Shown here: positions 21,338-32,531 of the stretch, piece after piece
Layout of the letters: each line of letters begins with the position of its first letter
How positions within the stretch are numbered: position 1 is the stretch's first letter
NCBI GenBank assembly: GCA_032821775.1
Contig: JAVLRN010000001.1
Span: forward strand, 1,736,001-1,800,000
Reading direction: 5' to 3'
DNA from: Sanguinoderma infundibulare
Lineage: Eukaryota; Basidiomycota; Agaricomycetes; Polyporales; Polyporaceae
Length of the DNA stretch: 64,000 nt
Notes under the pieces: model-generated
What the model was told of the DNA's origin: nothing
The model's database searches: none
Seen by the model: the letters and a program-made list of their open reading frames with translations, nothing else
Program-made: the position numbers and the translations under genes

Positions 21338-22745
21338 ATGAAAGGCATACTGCCACTGCTCCTATTCGCGTCCGCATCAGCGGTGACCGGTACGATCCTT
21401 TGGGATGGAAGGTTCAACAACTATACGTAAGTTCGGCGAGGTGCAACATCTGCCCCGCCCTTCTGTAGTTGCATTGCAGGGAGGTTAAGCGCAGCTTACT
21501 TCCGCTTTCTTGTAGGACTGCCGCCGACTTCGATCTATGGTCCTGGAACAACCAGGTTGGGGCGTATCAGACGTACATCTACGTAAGTCGCGGGTTCTGT
21601 TCGACTCCGTCGCATGATTCATTAATGCTTGCCGCCGAACGTAGGGAAACCAGCATGTATGTGGCGCACCACCGTACCTGGCTCCGAGCTGGGCTGACGC
21701 CCACTTACCAGGGCGAGACGGCCTCTTCGTGGTTGACGCTTGGGAGCGAGTATCAGAACCCCGCCAGTACGTCATTCACGCCTGGACCGACAAGATGCCG
21801 TCTGGGGCAAGGCGTGATGACGTTATCCCTTCATGTATCCTGCGCCTTCAATTCCTGTAGCGTCGAGCGAGAAGCAGGGCGTCAAGGTCAAGATCAACGC
21901 CACCTCGACTTGGAATGGTGGCCCAATGCTCAGAACTGAGCTTCTGCCGCAAACGACCAACGCACTCACTGGGAACCTCTTTTTCCATGTCTCGCTGCAG
22001 ATTCCCACCGTCAATCCCCCAGGTGCGCGATCGAACTTGCATATTTCTCTGATCCGCAGTTGACGTGTAGCATCAACATTCTGGGGGTGTTGCGTTTCCG
22101 TAGATCCGGCGTATGAACACCAGGTAAGTCTTGTTCCACTCACAGCGACGCTGAGCAAGGACATGGGTTCTGCGAACTTAGATTGTGTTTTGGGAAGGCC
22201 ATTACGCCGACATTAAGTACGGTCAGCTATCGGGTGAGCGACAATGTTCTGTGTGTCCGGGAAGGTTGTGCTCATGCATGTGAATATAGGACAAAATGGT
22301 GTCGCGGATACCTTACAAGTTATTACCGGAGGGCAGAGCATCTGGTCCGTGCAGCCTGTGAAAGGTGCCTGGGTAAGTAGCTTCTCAACTTCTCAACTTC
22401 TTTGTCGGCTGTCCGTCGATAAAGACTGACCTCATCCGATTATTTTAGTACAACTTCATCCTTGGGACCGGTTCGCCCGGCGGCCTGTGGGTCTCGACTG
22501 GCAGCGACGCCCTAGAGAAGGTTTACACGGGCTCTCTGAATGGGAACGGTGGCACCGACTGGCACATTGGTACGTCCTGATATTTCTCCCTGTTTCTGTC
22601 AACAATAGACGCGTTAGCTCATGTTTGAGGACCGACAGGTGCGTTGAGGTTACCTATCAACGGGGCCACGCAGCAGATCCGCGAGACGGACTTCTACTAC
22701 AGTGGGATCTATGTTGAGGACACCGGTCCCACCACCCAGCCCTGA
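21338..22745 (+). CDS. Secreted GH131 beta-glucanase
   Basis: Extracellular glucanase of family GH131, which acts on beta-1,3/1,4/1,6-glucans; the enzyme should trim plant or fungal wall glucan. Ten exons give 251 residues, the usual GH131 catalytic length with no CBM1 attached. A signal peptide (MKGILPLLLFASASAVTG) leads into TILWDGRFNNYT, then DFDLWSWNNQVGAYQTYIY, QGVKVKINATSTWNGGPM, LRTELLPQTTNALTG, FHVSL, HQIVFWEGHYADIKYG, WSVQPVKGAWYNFILG and GTDWHIG, matching the GH131 strand pattern, including the conserved RTEL glutamate. I infer a 12-nt exon (21645-21656, coding GNQH) flanked by 62- and 55-nt introns; the alternative is a single 129-nt intron. Exon 22104-22123 is only 20 nt. The gene lies about 1 kb upstream of, and on the same strand as, the GH3 enzyme. 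Confidence 0.88.
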
Positions 22746-23727
22746 ACATGAAGTCCGACACATATGTGCTCAAGGGGTGGGGTGGGGGGCGGCTAGGAAG
22801 AGAAGAAGCGAGAGATGGTCAGTATAAGTAACTTTCCGTGTCGATCCGAATCCGAGAAGCGCAGCCAAGACTCAAAGTGAATACTCAACAGACAAAGGCC
22901 GAACCCTGATTAATGATTACCCGCCCTGCTAGCTGCGGGCCTTACCCCGAGCTGAGCATAAACGTACTTACAATATCATGACTGCACGCAGGCCGCGATC
23001 ACCGAGTATGGTATGCTTAGCTGGACGGGCGCTGTGTGACAGTCGGGGGCCGAAATTCATGCGAGACCAACAAGTCCCTTGGCCGCGGCGATGTTCGAAT
23101 GTTCTGGTTCGAACGCAGCGACGGGTTCCATGCATTGACCGACCACGTGGGGTTGCATGTGGCCAAAGACACGAGTCTCTTCATCGGCATTCAAGACACC
23201 GGTCTGGCTCGTTGAATGTCCAACAGCACTTCCCGTCGTCACCTCACAAGCGGAACCCGCATCTCCGCATCTCCGCTTACGGGTACGAGCGAGCTTCGTG
23301 TCTTGTCGCCAAACCCGACCATCCCAAGTACGGTGCTGGCCGCGACTGGCTCGGGCCTCCATTCGCTCCATTCGCCTCTTGACAACTTGTCACCGGACAA
23401 GGTTGCAGGAACGAAGGAGCATCTGCAGATACGACTAGTGCGTTCAATCAGGCGTAGGAACCACTGACCACATGTCGCCCCTTCGTGGCATGAGAATCCA
23501 TGCGTCTCGCTTGGGGTGTGAAGGTGTGAGGTGTCGTCCATTCCGCAGGTCGGTCTCTCCGCGAGCCCGGCAACAGTCGCCTGCCGTCCCTTCATTTCTT
23601 CCGATTCCCGCGCATATGTCTGTCTTAAAGAGGCGACGGGGGGAGATTAGCGTGCTCCCCTCTGATCACCGGCTCGTCTGTCGCAGGTTACTACGGCATC
23701 ATACGCACCAGCGACAGCGGCAGAAAC
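22746..23727 (+). promoter_or_regulatory. Intergenic region between GH131 and GH3 genes
   Basis: About 980 bp. A G-rich run at 22776-22792 contains overlapping GTGGGG matches to the SYGGRG site of CreA/Cre1-type carbon repressors, and another GTGGGG occurs near 23149. This would fit glucose repression of a glucanase gene pair, but such short sites are common by chance. Small frames here look non-coding. Confidence 0.4.
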
Positions 23728-26700
23728 ATGGCCTTCACCCTCGTCCCTGCCCTGGTCGCTCTTGCATGTGCCCTCGCGTCGGCCCCGTCTTGCGCTCTCG
23801 CGGCTGATGCGTGCAGCACTGGAAGCGGGTACGTATGCGACCGAAGTCTTCCATTCATTTCGCATGCCCGTGCGGATATGGAGCTGACGAAACGTGATTC
23901 TGCCCTTTCTAGGTCGAACGTGACGACATGCTCGCCTGGGTACACTTGTCAGACTCTGAACGATAGTAAGTGCTGCATCGGAACCTGAGCGTGTGACGTG
24001 CTGCAGTGTGGCTCACGAGCTGTCTATAGCTTCGGTTTGCATTGCTGACCAGCAGGCGCCCTCGAGCAACCACCCGGGCAATGCGGTCATCCACAGCGAC
24101 GTCGCGAACATCGCGCCCGAATGGACTGCAGCGTATGCGAAGGTTGGCGAGAGCGTGGCCCAAGTTTGGCGTCGAGCGGGACACTGATTTCTTCTGCTCA
24201 GGCGAAGGTCGCCATCGCAAACCTTTCCAACACTGACAAGTCCAATCTCGGGACAGGTGGGAGACTCAGATCATGCTACCTCAATGAAATGTCATGCTCA
24301 ACGGTTTTCAGGTCTTGGCTTGATCGGAGGTCCGCCCATTCGCGTGTAGGACCGGGTCGAACGTACTTATTGACTTGACACAGGACCTTGCGTCGGGTCG
24401 ACCCCGAAAGTTGCCGCAATTGCCAACTTCTCTGGGCTGTGTCTGCAAGGTTTGTGCACTTATCCCTGCGCCGCCGTTGGTGGGCTGAAGGTGAGGATGT
24501 ATAGATAGCCCTGTTGGCGTACGCTTCGTCAGTGGCAATTCCGTGTTTCCAGCGTACGTTTCCACATTCCCTTGGCTATCGCAAGATCGAGTGACTGACG
24601 CCGATGCGCCTTTCCAGTGAGATCAATGCAGCCGCCACGTACGTGCTCATTTCCATCGGGAATAGCTGGTTTTTAGGTATCATACATTACGACTAACGCG
24701 GATGCAGTTGGAATCGTACACTCATCCGCCAGCGCGGCGCCGCCATGGGAGCAGAATTTCGTGGCAAGGGAATCAACGTCGCTCTTGCGCCTATGATGTA
24801 AGTCAGTCTACATGTCAATGTTATCTCGGGGAGTTGACGTGATGGCCGATTTGCCGCCAACTAGGAACCTTATGCGGGCCCCGGCTGCTGGACGGAACTG
24901 GGAAGGGTAACGGCTTCTATCTTGCCTCGTCGGGGAATACGGGAGAAGCTGACAAGGTTCGGATTCTGCGACGTAGGGCGGGCGCTGATCCGTTCCTAAC
25001 TGGAGAGGTGGCGTATGAAATGATCCTCGGCATCCAGAGCCAGGGTGTCCAAGCCTGCGCCAAGCACTTCATCAACAAGTGCGCTCTCTTCTTTCTATCC
25101 ACCAAACCGTTTCCTCACCTGGTTCCACTTCACTAGCGAGCAGGAGCATTTCCGCATGAGCAGCTCTTCAAATGTTGACGATAAGTACGTCCCACCGTTA
25201 AACCTTTCTTTCTATGCTCAATGAACACGGTGTAGGACGGTATGGTAAAATCTCTTTTCCGTTAGGTCGCAGAACTGATAGGGTGACTCCAGCAACACGA
25301 GCTATATGCGCATCCCGTAAGTATCCGGAGCGCATCAGAGGGTCATTAAGCTGATCTCGGGTATGTAGTTCCTCCGTAGTGTGCAAGCCAACGTCGCCTC
25401 TGTCATGTGCAGCTATAGTAAGTCTCGTAATGACTGGAGCTCATTGATCTGTGTTTCTGACTTTTTAAACCTTTCACAGACCAGGGTAGGTGGCATACCA
25501 GCACGGAAAGCACGTTGAATTTGACACCGGAATGTTAGTCAATGGTACGTTTGCGTGCGAGAACGACAAGGCGATCAACGGCATCCTGAAGGGCGAGCTT
25601 GGCTTCCAAGGCTGTGAGTCCTGTCTCCCAATGGCGCAATTCCGGGCTGATCATCGTTTCTAGACGTAATGTCTGGTATGTCCCGCTTCTGACACCGCGG
25701 TCTATTGATTCGCTGACTTCAGTGCCAAGACTGGTACGCCACACACTCAACTGCACCCGCCGTGAACGGTGGACTCGACGTGAGCTCCATTCATCAACCT
25801 TGCACGTTTGTTCTGAGAGCGCTCTGTAGATGACCATGCCCGGAGATGAGTTCTTCGCGTCATTCAGCAGGTACGCATGACACCCACTGGGCGGCAACCA
25901 TGATCGTTGATCTTCTTTGCGAACTAGCTACTTTGGATCCAACTTGGTCTCGGCCGTCTCGGCCGGTACCGTCTCTCAAGAACGCCTTGATGTAAGCACT
26001 GTCTTCTGCTCGGCAAGTATCGATTTGACTTTCATTCCAGGACATGGCCACACGTATTTTGGCGGGATGGTATGATAGCCTTTCACTAATGCCCACCGTG
26101 CATGGGATCAACATACATCACTAGGTACTTGCTCGGCCAAGATTCGGGATATCCAGCGACGAACTTCAACTCCTGGATTAGCTTCCTGGGCTCCAACGTT
26201 GATGTCCAAGGGGATCACGAAAGGCAAGCGTCCCTTGAAGCATGTGCTTTTGAACAATCGAACTCACTGTGTTGCAGCCTCATCCGTACCATAGGGGGCG
26301 CCTCCGCCGTTCTGCTCAAGAACGAGCGCAACGTGCTTCCCCTAAGCGTGCCCCGGACAATGGCTATTGTTGGCACTGGTGCTCGGTCAGCCATCTTCGG
26401 GCCCAATGAGTGAGTGTATGCGCGATTGTGGGTGACAATACACTTACTTAGTGTGTTCCAGGTGTCTCGATCGCAGTTGCAACGACGGTGTGCTCGCCGT
26501 CGGCTGGGGAAGTGGGTTAGTAGTTAGCCGTTACTTCATATACTACGTGTGCTAGCATTTTCATCCTTCGATAGGACCGCAAACTTCCCATACCTCATCG
26601 CGGTCAGTATCATCACTCAGGGTATCCCGACTGCGACTGATCATTCTCTCATTTCCAGCCGCTTGATGCCATTTCCACCCGGGCGAAAGCGCAGGGCACG

Positions 26701-28009
26701 AGCGTTTCCTCATGGACTTTCTCCGACGATGCGAACTTGTCCAGGAACACTGCATCCGGGAAGGACGTTGCTCTTGTCTTCATCACGGCTGACAGCGGGT
26801 TGGTGTTTTGTCCCATACGTGATGGCTTGATCACTAAGTCCAGTAGTGAAGACCAGTACACGGTTGAAGGCAACGAAGGAGACCGGAATGACCTGCAAGC
26901 TTGGCACAACGGCGTACGCACCATTGGCATATTGAATAGCGCGAAACAACAGCTGAATTGGTTACCTACAGGATGCTATTGTCGAACAAGTGGCTAGTGT
27001 CAACAACAATACTATCGTTGTCGTGAACAGTGTTGGGCCGATTATCATGGATGCCTGGATCGAGAACCCCAATGGTACGTTGCCCCTTTATCGCGTTCCA
27101 GCCACTGAGATGATTGATTTTGTTGTAGTCACGGCTGTGGTAGGGTCAATTCGTTGGAAACACCCTTCCTTATTGATTGATCTGTTACTTTAGATTTGGG
27201 CAGGAGTGCCCGGACAAGAGGCAGGAAATGCGATCACCGATGTCCTCTACGGCGATGTTAACCCAAGGTAAAGTCGTCTTGTACGTATATGCGTCTTGGA
27301 ACGTGCAATTAACGCCAAGCTGTATAGCGGCAAAATCCCATTCACCATCGCGAAGAGCGAACCTGACTACTCTGCCCGTGTGATCTACACCGGGTCTGGG
27401 ATCGTACCGATCAACTATACCGAGGGCATCTTCATCGACTACCGTCACTTCGATGCCGTATGTCGTTTACCGTGACACTACCCTCCGCATGCCAATCATG
27501 CCCATTTACAGAATAACACCGAACCGCGCTTCGAGTTCGGCTTCGGTTTGTCGTACACAACATTCTCGTACTCCAACCTGCAGATCACCGGGTCTACCGC
27601 TGGCGGCTCGCGCCAACCCCTTGGTCCTGGCTCTTCGCTCGACCCCTGGTGAGGAGACATGATTCGATATTCCAGTACAAAACTGAGGGAATTCCATAGG
27701 CTCCACGACCCGGTCGTGAGCGTCTCGTTCACGCTCACCAACACCGGTTCGAAGGCCGGCACAGAGGTCCCCCAACTCTACACCTCGCCACCTGCCTCGG
27801 CGAACCAGGCTCCAAACAACCTCAAGGGTTTCGACGCAGTCTTCCTCAACCCGGGCGAGTCCAAGACTGTCACCTTCCAGCTCTCCCGCTATGACTTCTC
27901 CGAATGGGATGTCATTTCCCAAAGCTGGGAGATCGTCCAAGGGCAGACGGGCATTTCTGTCGGAGCGAGCAGCAGGGATTTGAAGCTCAAGAGCTCCATT
28001 ACTAACTGA
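23728..28009 (+). CDS. Secreted GH3 beta-glucosidase with degenerate N-terminal CBM1-like module
   Basis: Hydrolyses cellobiose and short beta-glucan oligomers outside the cell. A signal peptide (MAFTLVPALVALACALASA) is followed by a four-cysteine module with CBM1-like spacing (CSTGSGSNVTTC, SPGYTC, QTLND), then the GH3 (alpha/beta)8 domain with GLCLQD, APAAGRNWEG, AKHFINNEQEHFR, ANVASVMCSYNQVNGTFACE and the nucleophile region GYVMSDWYATHS. The second domain has SAVLLKNERNVLPL, CNDGVLAVGWGSG, VEGNEGDRNDLQAWHNG (acid/base region) and VIWAGVPGQEAGNAITDVLY. The end is a fibronectin-III-like domain (VVSVSFTLTNTGSKAGTEV, KGFDAVFLNPGESKTV). My model needs about 33 exons, several tiny (25480-25485 is 6 nt, 27129-27139 is 11 nt, 25664-25675 is 12 nt, 24312-24329 is 18 nt), and one GC-AG intron (26224-26277). 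With these exons the frame is intact and every conserved block is restored, so I treat it as functional. Confidence 0.9.
26224..26277 (+). other. GC-AG intron in the GH3 gene
   Basis: A 54-nt intron with donor AG/GCAAGC, the classical GC-intron consensus, and acceptor TTGCAG. It joins DHE to SLIRTIGGASAVLLKN in frame, a strongly conserved GH3 segment. No GT alternative preserves it. Confidence 0.8.
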
Positions 28010-28489
28010 CCCGAATCAGGGTGGAACGGTTCTATTATATTACATTTACTTTAGTTTACTTCCTCTCACCTGCGCTTCCGACATACACATTATTTCTATG
28101 TACCTACCTAGATACATAGTTCTTCCGTCCCACTGAGCGTTAGCATCGGGCGTCCCACGAGGAGCATGCTCTCTTGTCGCTTTCGCATACCCATGTCGTG
28201 ATGGTCATGGAAGTTGAATATTTGCGGACAGCATGTTGGACTCGTATCAAACCTCGCATGGAAAAAGGAAATGAGAACCAAATCACGTCGAACAGGAACA
28301 GTGCAGAATGCGAGAAGAAGGAAAACTGCTAACTAGAGGGAGCACCCAGAACAAACGTCCCAAAACAGAGTCAGTCCAAAGCGTCTGTCCGTGTCAGCAT
28401 CCCGATAGCGGTGTGTGTAATGCGCACAGTCGGCAAAGGAACCTCAAGATGACCTCACAGTCGCATTGTGGGTGGTCAGGTATCTCCCC
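28010..28489. other. Convergent 3' intergenic region
   Basis: 480 bp between the stops of the GH3 gene (+) and the LIM protein gene (-). It is AT-rich just after the GH3 stop (TATATTACATTTAC near 28035). No gene is seen. Confidence 0.45.
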
Positions 28490-31400
28490 TCATGGAGCCT
28501 CCTTGTTCTTCCCGCCCGTCAATTGGCGGACAAGGAACATGCCGCGGCCCTCGCCGCCTTCGCTTTTTGTCCGTGCGGCATACCCGATGGCAGACTTGGG
28601 ACGCGGATAGCGGGACGCGCCAGGCCGGGGCCCATCGTGCATCTTTGTCGGACTCGACGTGAGCTGGCGCGTCGGGCTGAGCCCTCCGCCGGTGAGCTGT
28701 CGCACCAACGAAGGATCCGAGCTGCCGATGCCCGTGAACTGGCGTGCCAAGGTGGTCGTCCCGGTGTGCTGCGGAGCGATGCCGCCAAACGGCCCCTTCC
28801 CGCCTGTATGCGTCGGCGCGATGGGCGTGCTTCGTGTCGGCGACGGAGAACTCCGTCGAGCGAGTGGGAGGACGAGCTGAATATGCATAACAAGACGGTG
28901 ATCAGCACCAAGCATTGAAGTGCATGTCGGAGGAAGAGAAGGACGGGAACTGACCATGCATTCGCGACACCACACGCCGCCGTCCTTGTCCGTCTTCGCC
29001 GCGCTGTCGAGCTTCTTCCCGCACCCCGCGCGGCCCTCCTCCTTCCTGCGACCTTTGGCCTCCTTCCCGCCGCAGATGAGGCACCCCGCGTGCCAGCGCG
29101 AGCCCTGTGGACCGGGCACGACCCCGCGCTCCATCGGGGACACGTTCATGTGGCAGCCCGGGCACGTGTTCGAGCTTCCGAAGCGCGGCTGGGGAAACAC
29201 GAACGACTGCTGTGTCGGGGGAGCGGTCTTGGGTGGGGGATCGTAGCGGGGCGAGCTCGTGTGGTATGTCGCGGTTGCGGTCTTCGACGGCGTGGAGTTG
29301 GATGATGGTGGCTGGGAGATTGGCACGGAGCGCGGCATCTGGATGGGGTACGAGCGCACGATCGTCCGCTCCGGCGGCGCACACTGCAAGACGTGAGTAC
29401 ATGCGCCCTCCAAAGCACGACAACGTGACTGTTCGAGAGCTCACCTCGACATGACATGCCCCACTAGGCCCACGAACAAACACCGCCCGCCCACCGTCCT
29501 TGTCGTCGAACAAACCGTCGCATACCGTGCACCGGAAGCAGGACGTGTGGTACGTCTTCGGCGGCACGCCGCTGCTCGACGGCTGCTCGGGCACCGTCAC
29601 GAACTTGCCACCGTCCCTCTTGCTGAACAACGGCTGGTTGCAGCGTGCGCAGCGCGAGTCTGGCGGGAGTGGCGCAGGGATCGAAATGTCGTACGGGAGG
29701 AGCGTGCGCGACTTAGCCGTCGGGGTCGTTCCCTGGGACTTGATCGACGTCGCGCGCTCGCGCTCGCCAGTGTGGTGGGACGCGACGCCGCCCTTCTCCG
29801 CCTTCGTCTGGCCGCATCGGGAGGGAGGGGAGAGCGAAGGAGGAGTAGATGGCCCGCTGGACTGTGTGGCTGCGTCGGAGAAGTCGGCAGCGAGGTCGGG
29901 CGTCGGAGGTATGGAGGACGAGGTGTAGTCTGTGGCGAGGGATGTTCCAGAGATGCTCTTTCGCAGCCCCATGCTGATGCCGAGCCCGACCCGCTCCCGT
30001 GGTGGGGACGCGAGATTGCGCACAGAACGGGGTATACGCGACATGGGTCCATTCCCGGTGAGCTGTAGGTCGATGCTGCTCAATGAGGTGTCGGAGCTGA
30101 GGTCGATGAGGTCGCCAGTGGGTACCTTGGGGAACGCCCCAAGCAGCGACTCCACTTCTGCATCTCCCGTGCGGTCACCCTTGAGCGTGTATTCCGTGTT
30201 TCCAGTCACGTCACGACCAATATAGCTGGTAATGCCAGTGGTGTCGCGGCCGACATAGTCGGTATCGCCTGTTCTGTCCCGCCGCATGTAATCACTCTCC
30301 CCGGTCCTATTACGGCCCACTTGTTCAGTACCTCCGGTGTTGTCGCGGTGGAGACGAAGAGGCTGAATCGCATTCGAGGAGGACGAGGAGTCATCGAACA
30401 CAGACGACATCGCCCCGCTCGAACGGGGCCGGGACCTCGAACGTCGCTCGCGACGCGTTGGCGTTGTTGTTTCCGATGGAGGCAAAGCAACGCGGCTTGG
30501 TGACGAGAGTCCTGGAGATGCTTGTCGGAGGAAACGTTGTTTCATCTCCTCGACGGCATCCGCTGTTGGCTGCCGGGCGACTGGGCTACCATGCCGCGGA
30601 CTTCCGGTACCGGTCAACCTCGAAGAGATCGGGGAGCTTTCGTTGCCCTCGAGGTCAGGAGACCGTAGCCTGGCATAGGTACGTCGGGAAGGGCTGCCAT
30701 CACTTGCGTCAGAACTCTGATGCCGGCTTAGAGCTTCGCGAAGAGCAGGAGAGCCAGCACTGGCCGAGGAATGAGCCCTCGCTCTGGCAGCGATGCGTTC
30801 CGAGATGGGGCTGGAGTCGACGGCGGTGGAATAACGCTTGGACATGGGGCTATGTGTGGTGGGTGGGGATGTGGGTGTATGCACGGAAGGAGAGCTCGGG
30901 TTCATGAACCGCGCACCACGGCTCTCTGTTGTCTTGACAGGTGTGCTGTCCCGACTCCGGATGCCCAGCCTCATCTCGAGCTCCTCCAGGGCAGGACTAC
31001 CTTCTCGGCTCTTACTGGTGCGCTTGGTGCCACCAAGGTTGCTGCGCTCTTCGAAAGGTTCCTCCTTCCTTGCTTTGCGCGGCGTGTTGCCTGGTGTTCG
31101 CTTGAGGCAAGTGTCGAAGCAGTCTGCACAGCTAGGCCGTCCGAGAAGGTCCACCATGGGACGGTCAGCTATGTTCTTGAAGCATCCGTCGCAGCAGAAG
31201 CAGCGCTTGTGCCAGACCTTCCCGCTGGCCTCGACAAAGCCGCCCTCACTCTTGAGGATTAGGACGGGCTTGGCACAGGAAGGACAGTCGCCTTTAGAGC
31301 CGCCATTTGCGGTGAAGCAAGGTCGACAGAGGAACCGTGTGCCGGAACCGACGTCCTCGATGGGAAGGCCAGGACGAATGGAGGTCGGATCGGGGTATAT

Positions 31401-32015
31401 GGTAGCGTCTGGAGGGAAGGGGGTAGAGCAGAGTGCGCAAATGAAGCTAGAGAGGGTTTCTTTCGGTTGGAGCACGGATCCATAGACTTTGGCGAGCCTG
31501 GAGCCACTGTTCAAATTAGGTAAAATACCTTCCTCCGGGTTGACGTCGGAGGAGATGTCATCATCATAAGGTAGTGTTGTGGAATGTTTGAGGGGAGAAG
31601 GAGGCCGCTGGACGGACGTGGATGTCGCGATGTGTTCGGATACGCGGTGGTCAAGGGATACGGCGATCGGTTTCTGGTTTGTTGGTCTGGGGAAACGCTT
31701 GACGGGGGATGAGGAAGACGATGAAGGGGTGATACTGGTGTTGATGCTAGGACTGGGCAGTTGTTGCCCGGTGAACGTCCTAGAGACTGGTTTGGAAGGG
31801 GATTTGTCCCGAGGCTTGTCTCGGGTTACGTATGTCTTGGACCAAGGATCTTGGGATTGACTGTCGCTCTGGTTCCACTTCACAACGGGTGCTACACGCG
31901 TGTTTCAGCAAGGCTGCTGGGGCGCTTTTGCGAAGCCAGACTGACCGACCGAAGAGCCGCCGCATTTACAACGGGGACCGACGACGATATCTCCACATCG
32001 TCTGCAGAATCCCAT
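28490..32015 (-). CDS. Large LIM-domain protein (paxillin/Pxl-like class)
   Basis: Adaptor-type zinc protein of roughly 1,100 residues, likely tied to the actin cytoskeleton, Rho signalling or polarity, as are other fungal LIM proteins. Exon 1 (31946-32015) encodes MGFCRRCGDIVVGPRCKCGG, a Cys-x2-Cys...Cys-x-Cys mini-ribbon, spliced to VVKWNQSDSQ. A LIM domain follows (FICALCSTPF, CRPCF, CPSCAKPVL, WHKRCFCCDGC, SCADCFDTC). Then comes a long Ser/Pro-rich disordered stretch containing about six copies of an 11-residue GRD.TG.T.Y repeat. Two more LIM-like modules end the protein: CARCNQPLF...YHTSCFRCTVCDG...CHVECAPPE and CPGCHMNVS...WHAGCLICGG...CGKKL...WCRECM. The tail repeats a RQ(L/F)TG motif. 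Introns lie near 29397-29453 and 28881-28966. Function is inferred from LIM domains only; the number and integrity of zinc ligands look normal. Confidence 0.85.
30150..30349 (-). repeat. Short tandem peptide repeat in the LIM protein
   Basis: On the minus strand the protein reads successive 11-residue units such as GRNRTGESDYM, RRDRTGDTDYV, GRDTTGITSYI and GRDVTGNTEYT, with degenerate units on each side. The core is (G/R)RDxTGxTxY. No known domain is recognised in it. Confidence 0.8.
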
Positions 32016-32531
32016 GGTTATGGTACAAAGAGCGTGGAGAGTGAGGGAAGGGCGAGGACGAGCAGAGCAAGCGGGGGGCGTAAGAGGTGAGGGAGAGACG
32101 ACAAGCACTGACAGACTCCTTCTCAAAACAGGCACCCACCCCATTCCAACATCTCATGTCGCGATCACGTGGCAGTCGCGTTTCTCAGAACACTCTCACT
32201 CTCAGGGGCAGCCCTGACGTCCCTCGATCAAACCCAGCGGACGACCACAAAACAACGACCGGCAGAGCCTCCTAGTGCTCTACTTAACATGCTCGTGAGC
32301 AGGACGACGCAAGGACACGTCAAATGGCCCCCAAGTGTCTCAAATTACCCTGGCAGAAACATGGCGCTTTGCCCTGCCGCCTGGACAGACGATAGGCACA
32401 GTTATATATGATCGTATATATATCAGAGTATCATCACAGGTATCATGATAGACATGTCTAAATATGTTCGTTAAATCTGAGTCGTTACCGCGAGCACGTC
32501 GCCCTTTTCCAAAGATTACGCCCAGAACGAA
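32016..32531 (-). promoter_or_regulatory. LIM gene promoter and P-type ATPase 3' region
   Basis: 516 bp between two minus-strand genes. An AT-rich stretch with near-symmetrical TATATA arms around a GATC core lies at 32402-32425. It falls about 110 nt past the ATPase stop and could mark its transcript end. Nothing else is recognised. Confidence 0.4.

Noticed and set aside
23091..23125. GGTTCGAAC motif resembling a tRNA B box
   Set aside because: No matching A box or foldable cloverleaf in the right spacing.
28466..30068. Several + strand frames of 100-200 codons
   Set aside because: All are antisense to the LIM protein exons, whose cysteine motifs read clearly on the minus strand.
32402..32425. 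AT-rich near-palindrome
   Set aside because: The arms are offset by one base and it sits in a 3' region; it is better explained as AT-rich transcript-end sequence than as a binding site or mobile-element terminus.
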